Origin: Bradyrhizobium aeschynomenes
GTDB lineage: Bacteria; Pseudomonadota; Alphaproteobacteria; Rhizobiales; Xanthobacteraceae
Length of the DNA stretch: 64,000 bases
Direction: 5' to 3'
Assembly: GCF_013178945.1 (NCBI RefSeq)
Contig: NZ_JABFDM010000002.1
Span: 186,001-250,000, forward strand
Position 1 is the first letter of the stretch, and each line of letters starts with the position of its first letter. A model generated the notes under the pieces. That model did no database searches, was not told the DNA's origin, and was given only the letters and a program-made list of their open reading frames with translations. The translations under genes and the position numbers were made by a program. Shown here one piece after another: positions 44,721 through 53,627 of the stretch.

Positions 44721-46292
44721 CTACTTCATCAGCGCCTCGGCCTCGCTGCGGAACGCCTTGCGGGCATCGTCGCGGGAATAGAACATGTGCCCGCCCGGAT
44801 AGACCACCAGCTTCACCCGCGGCGGCCGCGCGAAAGCCGGCAACTGGTCGAGCAGGATCTTCGAGCCGTAATACGGCGTGGCGAGATCGAACAGGCCGTG
44901 CCCGACCAGCAGCTTCAGCTTGGGATCGAGCGCGAGGATCTGGCGGATGTCGTTGGCCGATTCCGGTGGAGTGATGCCGCGGCCGAAATCCCAGCTCATG
45001 TTCACGGCCCCGCTCAGCAACTGATAGGAGCCGTCGGGGCGCCAGTTCAGCTTGCGCGTCGTGAGCTCGACCGCGGCGCTGGTGAGCGGCGCATTCAGCA
45101 CCTCGCCCGACGGATCGGAGCTGCGTGAATGGCTCGAATCCGGATAGGGATCGATGCCGAGCACCGAGCCGTCGTAGCGGCCGGTGACGCGGCCGTTCTT
45201 GCGGTCGAACTCGCGACGAAACTCGGAGACGTCGAAGCGGCCGGCGAGTCGCCGGCTGACCGCCTGATCGATTCCGGTGAGGCTCGCGACCTTGTCGGCC
45301 AGCCGGTTGGTCGCTTCCACATCGGCCTCGCCCTTCACCAGATCGAGCAGGAAGTCGCCGCTCGCGTAACGCTCGACGTCCGCGAGGTCGGCCCGCGTCA
45401 CCGGCCCCTTCGTCTGCCTGGCGACGGCGGCATAGCTCGGCAGGCTGGCGACATATTGCATCAGGCTCGAGCCGGAATAGTCGCGGAAGTCCATCAGCGG
45501 CGACAGCAGGATCAGGCCGCTCACGCCGACGCCCTGGTCGTGCTGCAGATTGCGAATGATCTTCGGCCCACGGATGCCGCCATAGCTTTCGGCCGCGATG
45601 TATTTGGGTGACGCCAGGCGATCGTGCTTTTCCAGCCAGCGCCGCACCACCAGCGACAGTGACCGCACATCGCCGTCGACCGAAAAGAACCGCTTGCGGA
45701 CCTCGTCGCCCGACGCCACGAAGCGGCTGTAGCCGGTGCCGACGGGATCGACGAACACGAGATCGGTGAAGTCGAGCCAGGTGTCAGCGTTGGGCAACAG
45801 CTCCGGTTGCGACGACGGCGTCACTCGGGCGGCATCGATTCCGATCCGCCACGGCCCGGCATTGCCGAGCTGCAGATAGGCGGAGGACGCGCCCGGCCCG
45901 CCATTGAAGAAGAAGGTCACCGGACGGCTGCCGCGCTCAGCGCCGTCGAGCTGATACGAGGTATAGGCGATGTCGGCCTGGGGCTCGCCCTTGCCGTCGA
46001 ACAGGCGGATGGAGCCGGCGGTGGCGCTGAACGACAGCTTGCGGCCGGGCAGCTCGAGTGTCTGCGTGGTGGTGGAATCGGCCGGCAGCCGATGCTGCTC
46101 GGCCGTCGACGGCGACGCCGCAGGGCTGGACGGGCGCGTGCTTGCAGCGCCGCTGCGGGACGAGCCGGGTGGCACGGCGTCCTGCGCCGCTGGGGGCGCG
46201 TCCTGGGCGCGCACGGGCTGGCCGGCGATCAGTGCGGTCAGGACCAGGGCCGCCAGACTCTGCCTCGCAACAAACGACTTCAGACGTGCCAT
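44721..46292 (-). CDS. S10-family serine carboxypeptidase, exported
   Basis: 523 residues from the ATG at 46292, which has GGAG 9 bases upstream. Signal peptide (SLAALVLTALIAGQPVRAQ), then a Pro/Ser-rich linker (about 30-75). The alpha/beta-hydrolase domain has VTFFFNGGPGASS (oxyanion), AESYGG with S236, a GHGLFDLATPY segment with D469 and PGGHMFY with H502. This is the carboxypeptidase Y-like family, rare in bacteria but frequent in Rhizobiales. It would trim C-terminal residues from peptides in the periplasm or outside. It converges with the hydrolase gene and is divergent from the FecR-like gene. Confidence 0.88.
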   Translation of the reverse strand: MARLKSFVARQSLAALVLTALIAGQPVRAQDAPPAAQDAVPPGSSRSGAASTRPSSPAASPSTAEQHRLPADSTTTQTLELPGRKLSFSATAGSIRLFDGKGEPQADIAYTSYQLDGAERGSRPVTFFFNGGPGASSAYLQLGNAGPWRIGIDAARVTPSSQPELLPNADTWLDFTDLVFVDPVGTGYSRFVASGDEVRKRFFSVDGDVRSLSLVVRRWLEKHDRLASPKYIAAESYGGIRGPKIIRNLQHDQGVGVSGLILLSPLMDFRDYSGSSLMQYVASLPSYAAVARQTKGPVTRADLADVERYASGDFLLDLVKGEADVEATNRLADKVASLTGIDQAVSRRLAGRFDVSEFRREFDRKNGRVTGRYDGSVLGIDPYPDSSHSRSSDPSGEVLNAPLTSAAVELTTRKLNWRPDGSYQLLSGAVNMSWDFGRGITPPESANDIRQILALDPKLKLLVGHGLFDLATPYYGSKILLDQLPAFARPPRVKLVVYPGGHMFYSRDDARKAFRSEAEALMK

Positions 46293-46522
46293 CAACACCC
46301 ACTCCTCTGCCCGCGCCGGACCCACTCGGTCGAAAGCACCACTCTGTAGGGCATGAACCGCGGCGCACCCACAAGCTCAACCAACTCTTCCGTGATCCAG
46401 ATCACTGAGGAGCGGGTGCGAGGTGCGGCCAGTTGTGCTATGGGCTCGAACCTCTCGATCCGGTCCGACGTCCTATCCATGGGACAGAAGGCGCGCCGCC
46501 GGGTGCGATCACGGAGTTCATC

Positions 46523-47206
46523 ATGACATACCGGACGTTCTTCGCCGCAGCCCTGACCGGGCTCGCCGCCCTGGCGCTCGTCGGGCCGTCGGCGGCTTGG
46601 GCGGGGCCGCCCGCTGCGCTGGTCGAGGACGTTCAGGGCGAGGTCGCCGGCGCCGAGCTGATGGACTATGTCGCGCCCGGCCAGGTGATCAAGCTCGGTC
46701 CCGATGGGGCCGTGGTCATGAGCTACCTCAAGTCCTGCCGTCGCGAGACCGTCAGCGGCTCCGGCAGCGTCACGGTGGGGCCCGGCGAGAGCAAGGTGGA
46801 TGGCGCGACGCTCAAGAGCGACATCGTCAATTGCGACGCCAGCCATGCCCAGGCGACCACCCGCGAGACCAGTGAGGTGGCGGCGACCATCGTGCGCAGC
46901 ATCGGGCCGGACTCGGCACCGGTGGCGCAGGCCGTCATCTACGGCGCCTCGCCGATCGTCGAGGCCAAGGGGCGCGGCACGCTGATCGTCGAGCGGCTCG
47001 ACCAGCCCGGCGAGCGCCAGCAGATCGAGCTGACGGGGCGGCAATACAAGGGACGATTCTACGATTTCGCCGGCACCAGCCATCCACTGACGCCGGGCGG
47101 CATCTACGTCGCGAGCTTCGGCGCAGCACGCCTCGTCTTCAAGGTCGACGCACAGGCCAAAGCGGGCCCCGGCCCCGCGGTCGGTCGATTGATCCGGCTC
47201 AACTGA
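46523..47206 (+). CDS. FecR-like periplasmic protein paired with a CHASE2 cyclase
   Basis: 227 residues. The ATG at 46523 follows ACGGAG and opens a signal peptide (FFAAALTGLAALALVGPSAAWA). A FecR-like module (APGQVIKLGPDGAVVMSYLK, then TVGPGESKVDG) spans about 45-110, with two Cys (SCRRET and VNCDAS). The C-terminus adds strands (GRFYDFAGTSHPLTPGGIYV). It ends 18 bases before the cyclase gene. FecR-domain proteins are often encoded next to CHASE2 cyclases and may supply the periplasmic signal; that pairing is known, the ligand is not. Confidence 0.7.
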   Translation: MTYRTFFAAALTGLAALALVGPSAAWAGPPAALVEDVQGEVAGAELMDYVAPGQVIKLGPDGAVVMSYLKSCRRETVSGSGSVTVGPGESKVDGATLKSDIVNCDASHAQATTRETSEVAATIVRSIGPDSAPVAQAVIYGASPIVEAKGRGTLIVERLDQPGERQQIELTGRQYKGRFYDFAGTSHPLTPGGIYVASFGAARLVFKVDAQAKAGPGPAVGRLIRLN

Positions 47207-47224
47207 GACCGAAAGCAGCTTGCG

Positions 47225-49372
47225 GTGGCGATCGGACGCCGGACGCGCGACGCGCTTGCCGTCATCGCCATTGCGCTGGCCTGCGCCGGCCTGCTCGCGT
47301 CGCCGGCGTTCGAGCGCGGCCGCGGCCTGTCGCTGGATGCGCTGACATGGCTGCGCTTCGAGACATTCGGTAACCGCCACGACGCCGTCACCAGTCCGGC
47401 CGTCGTGATCGCGATCGACGAGGAGAGCTACCAGGCCGCGCCCTTCAAGGGCGCGCCGCTCCTGACCTGGACCGGCGAGATCGGCCGGGTGCTCACGGCC
47501 ACGCTCGAGGGTGGCGCCAAGGCTGTCGGTTTCGACATCGTGTTTCAGACCTCGATCGAGCAGTCGGAGATTCCGCTCGGCGATTCGACGCTGGGCGAGA
47601 AGACGCGCGGCTTCGACCGCGAGTTTCTGCGCGCACTGGCGGCTGCGGCTGCCGGCGGCAAGGTGGTGCTGGGCGAGATCTTCGGCGAGCCACCCATCCT
47701 TCCCGCCCCCGGCCAACGCATTGCCGTGCGACAGCAGCAGAATCTGAGGCCGCTCAACACCTACACCGACAACGACGATGTCGTCCGGCGCCATCCGCTG
47801 ACCCTGTCGGCAGAGAACAAGACGATCCCGAGCATCGCGCTCGAACTGGCTGCACGGGCGATCGGTCGATCCCCGGTGATCGCCGCCGATGGCGTCACGC
47901 TCGGCGACTACCGCGTTCCCGGCAGTGTGCCCGGCACGATGACCCTGAATTTCGCCGGTGGCGCCCAGGACATCCCGACCTACTCCTTTGCCGATCTGCG
48001 CGCCTGCGCGCTCAAGGGCGACAAGGACTATTTCCGCCGCGAGTTCGCCGGCAAGGTCGTCCTGGTCGGCACCGTCGGCATCGAGGACCGGCGGCTGACC
48101 TCGAAGCGCTTCGCGACCCGCGCCGAGGGCGCGCGCCGCCCGCGCTGCGTGCTGGAACCGCGCGAGGTCGCCAAGACGTTCGCGCGCAGCACGATCGCCG
48201 GCGTCTACATCCATGCGACAGCGGTGAACAACCTGGTGCGGCAGGACGCCGCGGTCGAGCTGAGCCGGCCCGCCATCTTCGCCATCACGGCCTCACTTGC
48301 GCTCGCCGCCGCGCTGCTCGCGCGCCTGCTGCGGCCGACCCTTGCAGCAGCCATCCTGGCCGCGCTGGCCGTGCTCTACACAGCGATCGCGACCGCCCTC
48401 TTCAACCAGTCCCACGTGCTGCCCATTGCAGAACCTCTGGCCGCCGGCGTGCTCGCGCTGGCGGCCACCACCTTCTATCGCTTCATGGTGACGGACAAGG
48501 ACCGCCGGCTGCTGCAGAAGAGCTTTGCCTATTATCTCGCACCGCGCGAGATCGACCGCATGCTGGCCTCGCGCCGACTGCCGCAACTCGGCGGCGAGAC
48601 CCGCGAGGTCACCGTATTCTTCTCCGACATCGAAGGGTTCTCGCGCATCGCCGAGCAGATGACCCCGGAGCAACTGATGGCGCTGACCAACGAGTATCTG
48701 TCGGCGATGACCGACGTGATCGAAAGCCATGACGGCTATGTCGACAAGTATATCGGCGACTCAGTTGTCGCCGTGTTCGGCGCCCCGCTCGACGATCCCG
48801 ACCATGCGCGCAGCGCCGCGCGCGCGGCGCTCGATTGCAAGGCGAAGCTCGCCGAGCTCAACCTGATGTCGACCGCCTTCCAGGGCATCAAGGTGGCGCA
48901 GCGCATCGGCATCAACAGCGGCGCGGCGCTGGTCGGCAATTTCGGCTCGCAACGCCGCTTCAACTATTCGGTCATGAGCGACGCCGTGAACGTGGCCTCC
49001 CGTCTCGAAGGCGCCAACAAGTTCTACGGCACCACGATCATCGGCTCCCACAGCACGGTGGCGCTCGCCGGCGACGAGTTTGCCTGGCGAGAGCTCGATA
49101 CCATCCGCGTCAAGGGCCGCGAGCAGTCGCTGAGGATCTACGAGCTGCATGGCCGCGCTGCCGAGCTCTCCGCGCCGGAGCACGCTCTGCTCGCCGGCTA
49201 CGCGGCTGGCCTCGCGCATTGGCGGGCCGGCGAGCTGCCGCAGGCCGCCGATTGCTTCGCGCAGCACGCGGCGGACGATGCCCCGCATCGTCTGTTCGCC
49301 GAGCGTGCAAAGGCCGCCGTGGAGGGCGGCCCCGCCGCCTGGGACCCGGTGCGCAGCCTTCAGGAAAAATGA
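47225..49372 (+). CDS. CHASE2-domain class III adenylate/guanylate cyclase
   Basis: 715 residues from a GTG at 47225. An N-terminal membrane anchor, then a periplasmic CHASE2 sensor (about 30-340, VIAIDEESYQ, GGAKAVGFDIVF, AGKVVLVGTVGIED, GVYIHATAVNNLV), three membrane helices (about 350-430) and a cytosolic cyclase domain. The metal-binding Asp are D468 (FFSDIEGFS) and D512 (YIGDSVVAVFGAP); the transition-state pair is N589 and R593 (NVASRLE). All catalytic residues are present, so it should make cAMP (or cGMP). A short helical tail follows. It is likely co-transcribed with the FecR-like gene upstream. Confidence 0.9.
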   Translation: MAIGRRTRDALAVIAIALACAGLLASPAFERGRGLSLDALTWLRFETFGNRHDAVTSPAVVIAIDEESYQAAPFKGAPLLTWTGEIGRVLTATLEGGAKAVGFDIVFQTSIEQSEIPLGDSTLGEKTRGFDREFLRALAAAAAGGKVVLGEIFGEPPILPAPGQRIAVRQQQNLRPLNTYTDNDDVVRRHPLTLSAENKTIPSIALELAARAIGRSPVIAADGVTLGDYRVPGSVPGTMTLNFAGGAQDIPTYSFADLRACALKGDKDYFRREFAGKVVLVGTVGIEDRRLTSKRFATRAEGARRPRCVLEPREVAKTFARSTIAGVYIHATAVNNLVRQDAAVELSRPAIFAITASLALAAALLARLLRPTLAAAILAALAVLYTAIATALFNQSHVLPIAEPLAAGVLALAATTFYRFMVTDKDRRLLQKSFAYYLAPREIDRMLASRRLPQLGGETREVTVFFSDIEGFSRIAEQMTPEQLMALTNEYLSAMTDVIESHDGYVDKYIGDSVVAVFGAPLDDPDHARSAARAALDCKAKLAELNLMSTAFQGIKVAQRIGINSGAALVGNFGSQRRFNYSVMSDAVNVASRLEGANKFYGTTIIGSHSTVALAGDEFAWRELDTIRVKGREQSLRIYELHGRAAELSAPEHALLAGYAAGLAHWRAGELPQAADCFAQHAADDAPHRLFAERAKAAVEGGPAAWDPVRSLQEK

Positions 49373-49603
49373 CGCGGCGATGACGGTTTCGCAGCTGCAT
49401 GTCGTTGCGCCGATCCGGGTGACGGACCAGAGCGCCTGCTGGAGAAACGATCCGTCACGCAGCGGCCTCTGACGCCCATTTCCGAGCGAGATCGGCCCTC
49501 ATCCCGGCCCCATTGCCCCACCATACCGGCCGCGATGGACAAGCACGGCCAAGGTCGGCTAGACGACACGGCGCTTCAACCGACCAGCGAGCCCGAGCGA
49601 CGC

Positions 49604-50383
49604 ATGACCACGCCCAAGCGATACGAGCGGATCGCCTTCGTCGCGAGTCCGAGTGCCGAAGCGCAGGCGGCGCTGACGCAGCTGAGCGCCCTGTACGGCA
49701 ACGCCGATCCGGACCTCGCGGACGTCGTGGTCGCCCTCGGCGGTGACGGACTGATGCTGCAGACGCTGCACGATCACATGCGGTCGGGAAAGCCGATCTA
49801 CGGCATGCATCGCGGCACCGTCGGCTTCCTGATGAACGAGTTCAGCACGATCGATCTGCACGGCCGGCTCGAGGCGGCGCAGGAGTCGGTCATCCATCCG
49901 CTTCTGATGCGGGCAACCGACGCCGACGGCGTGGTTCACATTCACCACGCCATCAACGAGGTCTACCTGTTCCGCCAGACCGCGCAGACCGCGCGCCTTC
50001 GCATTCTGATCGACGAGCGCGAGCGCATGCCGGAGCTGATTGCCGACGGCGTGCTGGTGGCGACGCCGGCCGGCTCCACCGCCTATAATCTTTCGGTGCA
50101 GGGCCCGATCCTGCCGATCAACGCGGCGCTGCTGGCGCTGACGCCGATCAGCGCGTTCCGGCCGCGGCGCTGGCGCGGCGCCCTGCTGCCGAACACCGCC
50201 TATGTGATCGTCGAGGTGCTCGAAGGCGACAAGCGCCCCGTCGCGGCGGTCGCCGACCATGACGAGGTCCGCAACGTCAGGCGCGTCGAGGTTCTCTCCG
50301 ACAAGACGATCTCGATGCGGATGCTGTTCGACGCCGGCCACAGCCTGGAAGAGCGGATCCTGAGCGAGCAGTTCGGGTATTAG
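49604..50383 (+). CDS. nadK: NAD kinase
   Basis: 259 residues from the ATG at 49604. It has the family's GGDG (46-49, [16 protein letters not shown]), INEVYLFRQ and [21 protein letters not shown], followed by [16 protein letters not shown] kinase phosphorylates NAD to NADP in the cytoplasm using ATP or polyphosphate and is essential. The length is normal. It stands alone with REP elements downstream. Confidence 0.94.
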   Translation: MTTPKRYERIAFVASPSAEAQAALTQLSALYGNADPDLADVVVALGGDGLMLQTLHDHMRSGKPIYGMHRGTVGFLMNEFSTIDLHGRLEAAQESVIHPLLMRATDADGVVHIHHAINEVYLFRQTAQTARLRILIDERERMPELIADGVLVATPAGSTAYNLSVQGPILPINAALLALTPISAFRPRRWRGALLPNTAYVIVEVLEGDKRPVAAVADHDEVRNVRRVEVLSDKTISMRMLFDAGHSLEERILSEQFGY

Positions 50384-50440
50384 AACTTTTCTTCTAACCG
50401 CCGCCAGTGTGTCGCGGGACGATGCCCCGCTCTCTCCGAC

Positions 50441-50607
50441 GTCATTCCGGGGCGCGCGCCGCCGAAGGCGGCGAGCGAGCCCGGAATCCATAGCCACAGG
50501 ATGGTGTGAGGCACGAGCAGGTCGTGGCGCTTGCCTTCGCCACCCCCCCCCCGCTCGGGGTTATGGATTCCGGGCTCGCGCCGCTGCGCGACGCGCCCCG
50601 GAATGAC
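50441..50607. repeat. nested REP-type palindromic element
   Basis: Outer arms GTCATTCCGGGGCGCG (50441-50456) and its complement (50592-50607). Inner arms of 18 bp, GCGAGCCCGGAATCCATA (50475-50492) and its complement (50562-50579). Between them lies a run of ten C (50543-50552). The outer arm is identical to the palindrome at 52081. This is a BIME-like repeat in the 345-base gap after the NAD kinase gene. Confidence 0.85.
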
Positions 50608-50650
50608 ATGCGGAGACAGCGGCACGTCCGCTCGAAACACCATACTCCGC

Positions 50651-50663
50651 AACGCTTTGTTAA
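50651..50663 (+). promoter_or_regulatory. AACGCTTTGTTAA motif upstream of the receiver gene
   Basis: The 13-mer AACGCTTTGTTAA ends 65 bases before the ATG at 50729. The identical 13-mer, in the same orientation, stands 74 bases before the DUF2336 gene. It contains a CtrA-like GTTAA half site. Confidence 0.45.
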
Positions 50664-50728
50664 CCCGGCGCTCCGTATGGTTAATGCGCGTTGACCACCT
50701 TCACCGGTGATGCCTTCAGGCCGGCCCA

Positions 50729-51274
50729 ATGTATCGCATCGACTTCAACAAGCTGCGCTTCCTCGTCTGCGACGACAATCCGCACATGCGCCGCATCCTG
50801 CGGACGCTGCTGCATTCGTTCGGCGCCCGCGAGGTCAACGAGGCCGAGGACGGCGCCACCGCGCTCGAAATGTACACCCACTTCTCGCCGGACATCGTCA
50901 TCACCGACTGGGCGATGCCGATCTTCGACGGCCTCGAGCTGGCGCAGATGATCCGGCAGCCGGAGGCCAAGGGCAATCCCTACGCGCCGATCATCATGCT
51001 GACGGGTCATTCCGAGAAGCGCCGCGTTACCGTGGCGCGCGACGCCGGCGTGACCGAATTTCTCGCCAAGCCGATCTCGGCGAAGGGCCTCTATCAGCGC
51101 ATTCTCAACGTGGTCGCCAATCCCAGGCCCTTCATCAAGACCAAGACATATTTCGGTCCGGACCGGCGCCGCAACACCAACACCGCCTATATCGGCCCCG
51201 AGCGCCGCATCGGCGGCGAGGCCGAGATTTTCCAGCAGCCGTCACTTCTGGATAAAGCGCGCTCCGCAGTTTAG
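50729..51274 (+). CDS. single-domain response regulator (CheY-like receiver)
   Basis: 181 residues. Receiver domain 1-130 with acidic pair D15/D16 (LVCDDNPHMRR), phosphoacceptor D60 (VITDWAMP), T92 (IIMLTGHS) and K114 (FLAKPISAKG). No DNA-binding output domain follows; the C-terminal 50 residues are basic with two GPxRR motifs (FGPDRRRNTN, IGPERRIGG). Such proteins act by phosphotransfer or protein contact. The Hpt-domain protein gene is 123 bases downstream and is the natural partner. A CtrA-like motif lies upstream. Confidence 0.88.
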   Translation: MYRIDFNKLRFLVCDDNPHMRRILRTLLHSFGAREVNEAEDGATALEMYTHFSPDIVITDWAMPIFDGLELAQMIRQPEAKGNPYAPIIMLTGHSEKRRVTVARDAGVTEFLAKPISAKGLYQRILNVVANPRPFIKTKTYFGPDRRRNTNTAYIGPERRIGGEAEIFQQPSLLDKARSAV

Positions 51275-51397
51275 GCGCGCAGCAGTGAGCCGTTGTTAAC
51301 GCCGTCCCGCAATCGCCGAGCAGTACGGCCGGCTCCTCGGCTATGAGTCTTCACGTCCACAAGTTTGCGTTGGTCGGCATCACCTGAGGATATCGAG

Positions 51398-51982
51398 ATG
51401 GCGAAAGACAAGGCCCCGGCAATCCAGGTCAAGACCTACGCCTCGCACCACGTGATCACGCAACCCAATCCGCTGAAGAAGGTGCTGCGCCGCGCCGAGG
51501 AGAAGGATCTCGACGATCCCATCGCACGGGCCGAAGCAGCCCTCGCCGGGCTGTCCGGCGAGTTCAAGTCGTGGATGGACACCGAGGCCGAGCGCCTGTC
51601 GAAGGCCTACGCAGCCGTCCTGAAGGACGGCTTCGACGACGACGCCTGCGAAGAGATGTTCCGTGCCGCGCATGACATCAAGGGCGATGCCGCGACCTTC
51701 GGCTATCCCGCGGCTGCGGCTGTGGCCGACAGCCTGTGCCGGATCATCGAGCACGCCCCCGATCTCGAAAAGGTCCCGGCCGAGCTGTTCGAGCATCACG
51801 TCAACGCCATCCAGGCGATCGTGCACGATCATACGAAGTATGACAGCGCGACGGTGGCGAGCGAATTGAGCCGGCGCCTGCGCCGCGTCGCCGACGACTA
51901 CCTGGTTCAGGTCAACCGCAACCGCCCGGAGCATCTCGAAGCGATCCTGGCGCCGAGCCTGGTGCCGAGCGACCAGCCGTGA
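51398..51982 (+). CDS. Hpt-domain phosphotransfer protein
   Basis: 194 residues from the ATG at 51398 (GAGG 9 bases upstream). An unstructured N-terminus (1-45) is followed by a helical bundle with H92-DIK95-G96 (FRAAHDIKGDAATFGY), the phospho-His signature of histidine phosphotransfer domains. It has no kinase ATP domain. With the receiver protein just upstream it would form two links of a phosphorelay, whose kinase is not in the window. A TTGTTAAC half site lies about 98 bases upstream. Confidence 0.82.
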   Translation: MAKDKAPAIQVKTYASHHVITQPNPLKKVLRRAEEKDLDDPIARAEAALAGLSGEFKSWMDTEAERLSKAYAAVLKDGFDDDACEEMFRAAHDIKGDAATFGYPAAAAVADSLCRIIEHAPDLEKVPAELFEHHVNAIQAIVHDHTKYDSATVASELSRRLRRVADDYLVQVNRNRPEHLEAILAPSLVPSDQP

Positions 51983-52080
51983 TCGCGTAGGCTGGCGCTC
52001 GAGACGCAGCGAAATAACGAACGCTATTCAACAGCGTCGACTGCGAACCCCACCGCAAACTTCGAGCGCACTCTCTCTGC

Positions 52081-52115
52081 GTCATTCCGGGGCGCGCTAC
52101 GCGCCCCGGAATGAC
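52081..52115. repeat. REP palindrome, 35 bp
   Basis: GTCATTCCGGGGCGCG, spacer CTA, and its perfect complement. The arms are the same as the outer arms of the larger element at 50441. It lies in the gap between the convergent Hpt and DUF2336 genes. Confidence 0.9.
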
Positions 52116-52171
52116 CCTGAGATAGGGGTCCTCCCTCCTGACGTAGTCGCCGCGGGGCCGCGGGTCGCGCG

Positions 52172-53347
52172 TCACGCGGCGATCAGCCCGAACTCGAGCC
52201 CCGCCACGAAATCCTCGGCCATCACTTCGTCGCAGAATTCGCGGGCCTCGTCGCGGGCCGACTCGGTGGCGAACCTTCGGAGCAAGATCAGCAACGGTGC
52301 GGCAGCATCGCGGTCGGTCGCGCAATGGGTGAGCACGCGCTCCACCATCTTGCGGCGCAGGATGGCGGCGCCGCTGAGCGTGTCGGCAAAACCGTTCTCG
52401 CGGCAGACCTCGAGCGCGACGGCAAATGCATCGAACGTGGTGTCGGGAATGCCGGCCTTGCGCAGCAATCCCTGCAGGCTGGCGCGGCCGCGATCGTTGA
52501 GCAGCGCCGATACCCGCGCCCGCGGCATGTCGGCAAGCTCCGACAGCGCGATCTCGAACAATTCGACATTGCCCGAGAGCAGCGCCCGCAGGATCAGACC
52601 GGCAGTCAGTTGCGAGGTCGCACGCAGATGCGCGACGAGCCCGCGCAACTCCTCGCCGCGCGAGCGCGATGCGATGTTGATGGTCGAGCGGTCGCGCGCC
52701 TCGCTGGTGATGCGCCCTGCCCGGTCGGCGCTGAGCCAGTTCCGGGCGACCACGAACTGCGCCAGCGTCTCGGAGAGCTTGTCAACCAGCGCCGCCCGCG
52801 TCGCGGCCGGCAGATCGTCCAGCACCAGCATGGCTTCGCGGATCGCGGCGAGATGGCCGTGCCGCTCGACGATGCGATCCCAGGAGAATGGGGCAAGCTC
52901 GGCATAGGCATTCTCGATCAGCTCGAGCGCAGCCGCCGCGCTGCCGACCTCGGCGATCGCGGCGCAGACCGGCGCCGGCAGGCCGATGCGGCGGGCAATG
53001 GCGCATTGCGTCTCGGAGTTGCCGGTCGCGACGATGTCGACGAGGTCGGCATCGATCAGCAGCGGCGAATGTTCGAGGATGATGGCTGCGACGGATGGCT
53101 GGTCGGTGGCCAGCGCCTGGACGATGGCGGCGGGCGCCTCCTCCGAGCGGGCGAACACCTCCGCCATGGCCTGCCGCACCAGCGGCGACGGATCATCCAG
53201 CAGCATGAGGAGCGCGCCCTCGGCGGCGCCGCGATCCTCGTCGCAGAGATCCGACAACAACCATGCCCGCGCGAGAGCCCTGGTGGCCTCTGCCCGCTCA
53301 CCGGCGGGCGCGGTTCTGACCCAACTGAGAAACTGCCGAACAATCAT
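52172..53347 (-). CDS. DUF2336-family HEAT-like repeat protein
   Basis: 391 residues from an ATG at 53347, all-helical, no signal peptide. It is built from short helical pairs (ALLMLLDDPSPLVRQAMAEV, ALATDQPSVAAIILEHSPLL, REAMLVLDDLPAATRAALVD) and a C-terminal region (GLILRALLSGNVELFEIAL, GLLRKAGIPDTTFDAFAVAL) characteristic of DUF2336. The family is confined to alphaproteobacteria and has no settled biochemical role. The upstream region is AT-rich and holds a CtrA-like motif, hinting at cell-cycle control. Confidence 0.78.
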   Translation of the reverse strand: MIVRQFLSWVRTAPAGERAEATRALARAWLLSDLCDEDRGAAEGALLMLLDDPSPLVRQAMAEVFARSEEAPAAIVQALATDQPSVAAIILEHSPLLIDADLVDIVATGNSETQCAIARRIGLPAPVCAAIAEVGSAAAALELIENAYAELAPFSWDRIVERHGHLAAIREAMLVLDDLPAATRAALVDKLSETLAQFVVARNWLSADRAGRITSEARDRSTINIASRSRGEELRGLVAHLRATSQLTAGLILRALLSGNVELFEIALSELADMPRARVSALLNDRGRASLQGLLRKAGIPDTTFDAFAVALEVCRENGFADTLSGAAILRRKMVERVLTHCATDRDAAAPLLILLRRFATESARDEAREFCDEVMAEDFVAGLEFGLIAA

Positions 53348-53421
53348 GGTCTTTCCGGCTTACGCAACTTTGCAAACAAGGCCACGAGGGCCTCAACAGC
53401 ACCGAAAATAAACCACGACGC

Positions 53422-53436
53422 TTAACAAAGCGTTCA
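53422..53436 (-). promoter_or_regulatory. CtrA-like motif upstream of the DUF2336 gene
   Basis: TTAACAAAGCGTTCA, one base away from TTAA-N7-TTAA. Read on the gene's strand it contains AACGCTTTGTTAA, identical to the motif upstream of the receiver gene. It lies 74 bases before the ATG at 53347. The rest of the 280-base gap (53348-53627) is AT-rich with a small hairpin at 53551-53571. Confidence 0.45.
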
Positions 53437-53627
53437 CCATAAGTCGCTGGTTTTGTTGATGTTTTGTTAAGGTCGGAAATGAAAAACATACTATGATACC
53501 TCTACCCTATCCAATTCGCCGTAGTCCAACGGGCAAAACATGGCGACGTCCGGCCGCAAGAGCCGCGGCCGAACGCTCGAAATAGATCTTTTGGATCAAT
53601 GACTCGGACCTGGCTCCGCTCGGGGCG

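Noticed and set aside
53540..53602. 20-codon frame (MATSGRKSRGRTLEIDLLDQ)
   Set aside because: No ribosome site precedes it and the frame crosses a hairpin; chance reading is more likely.
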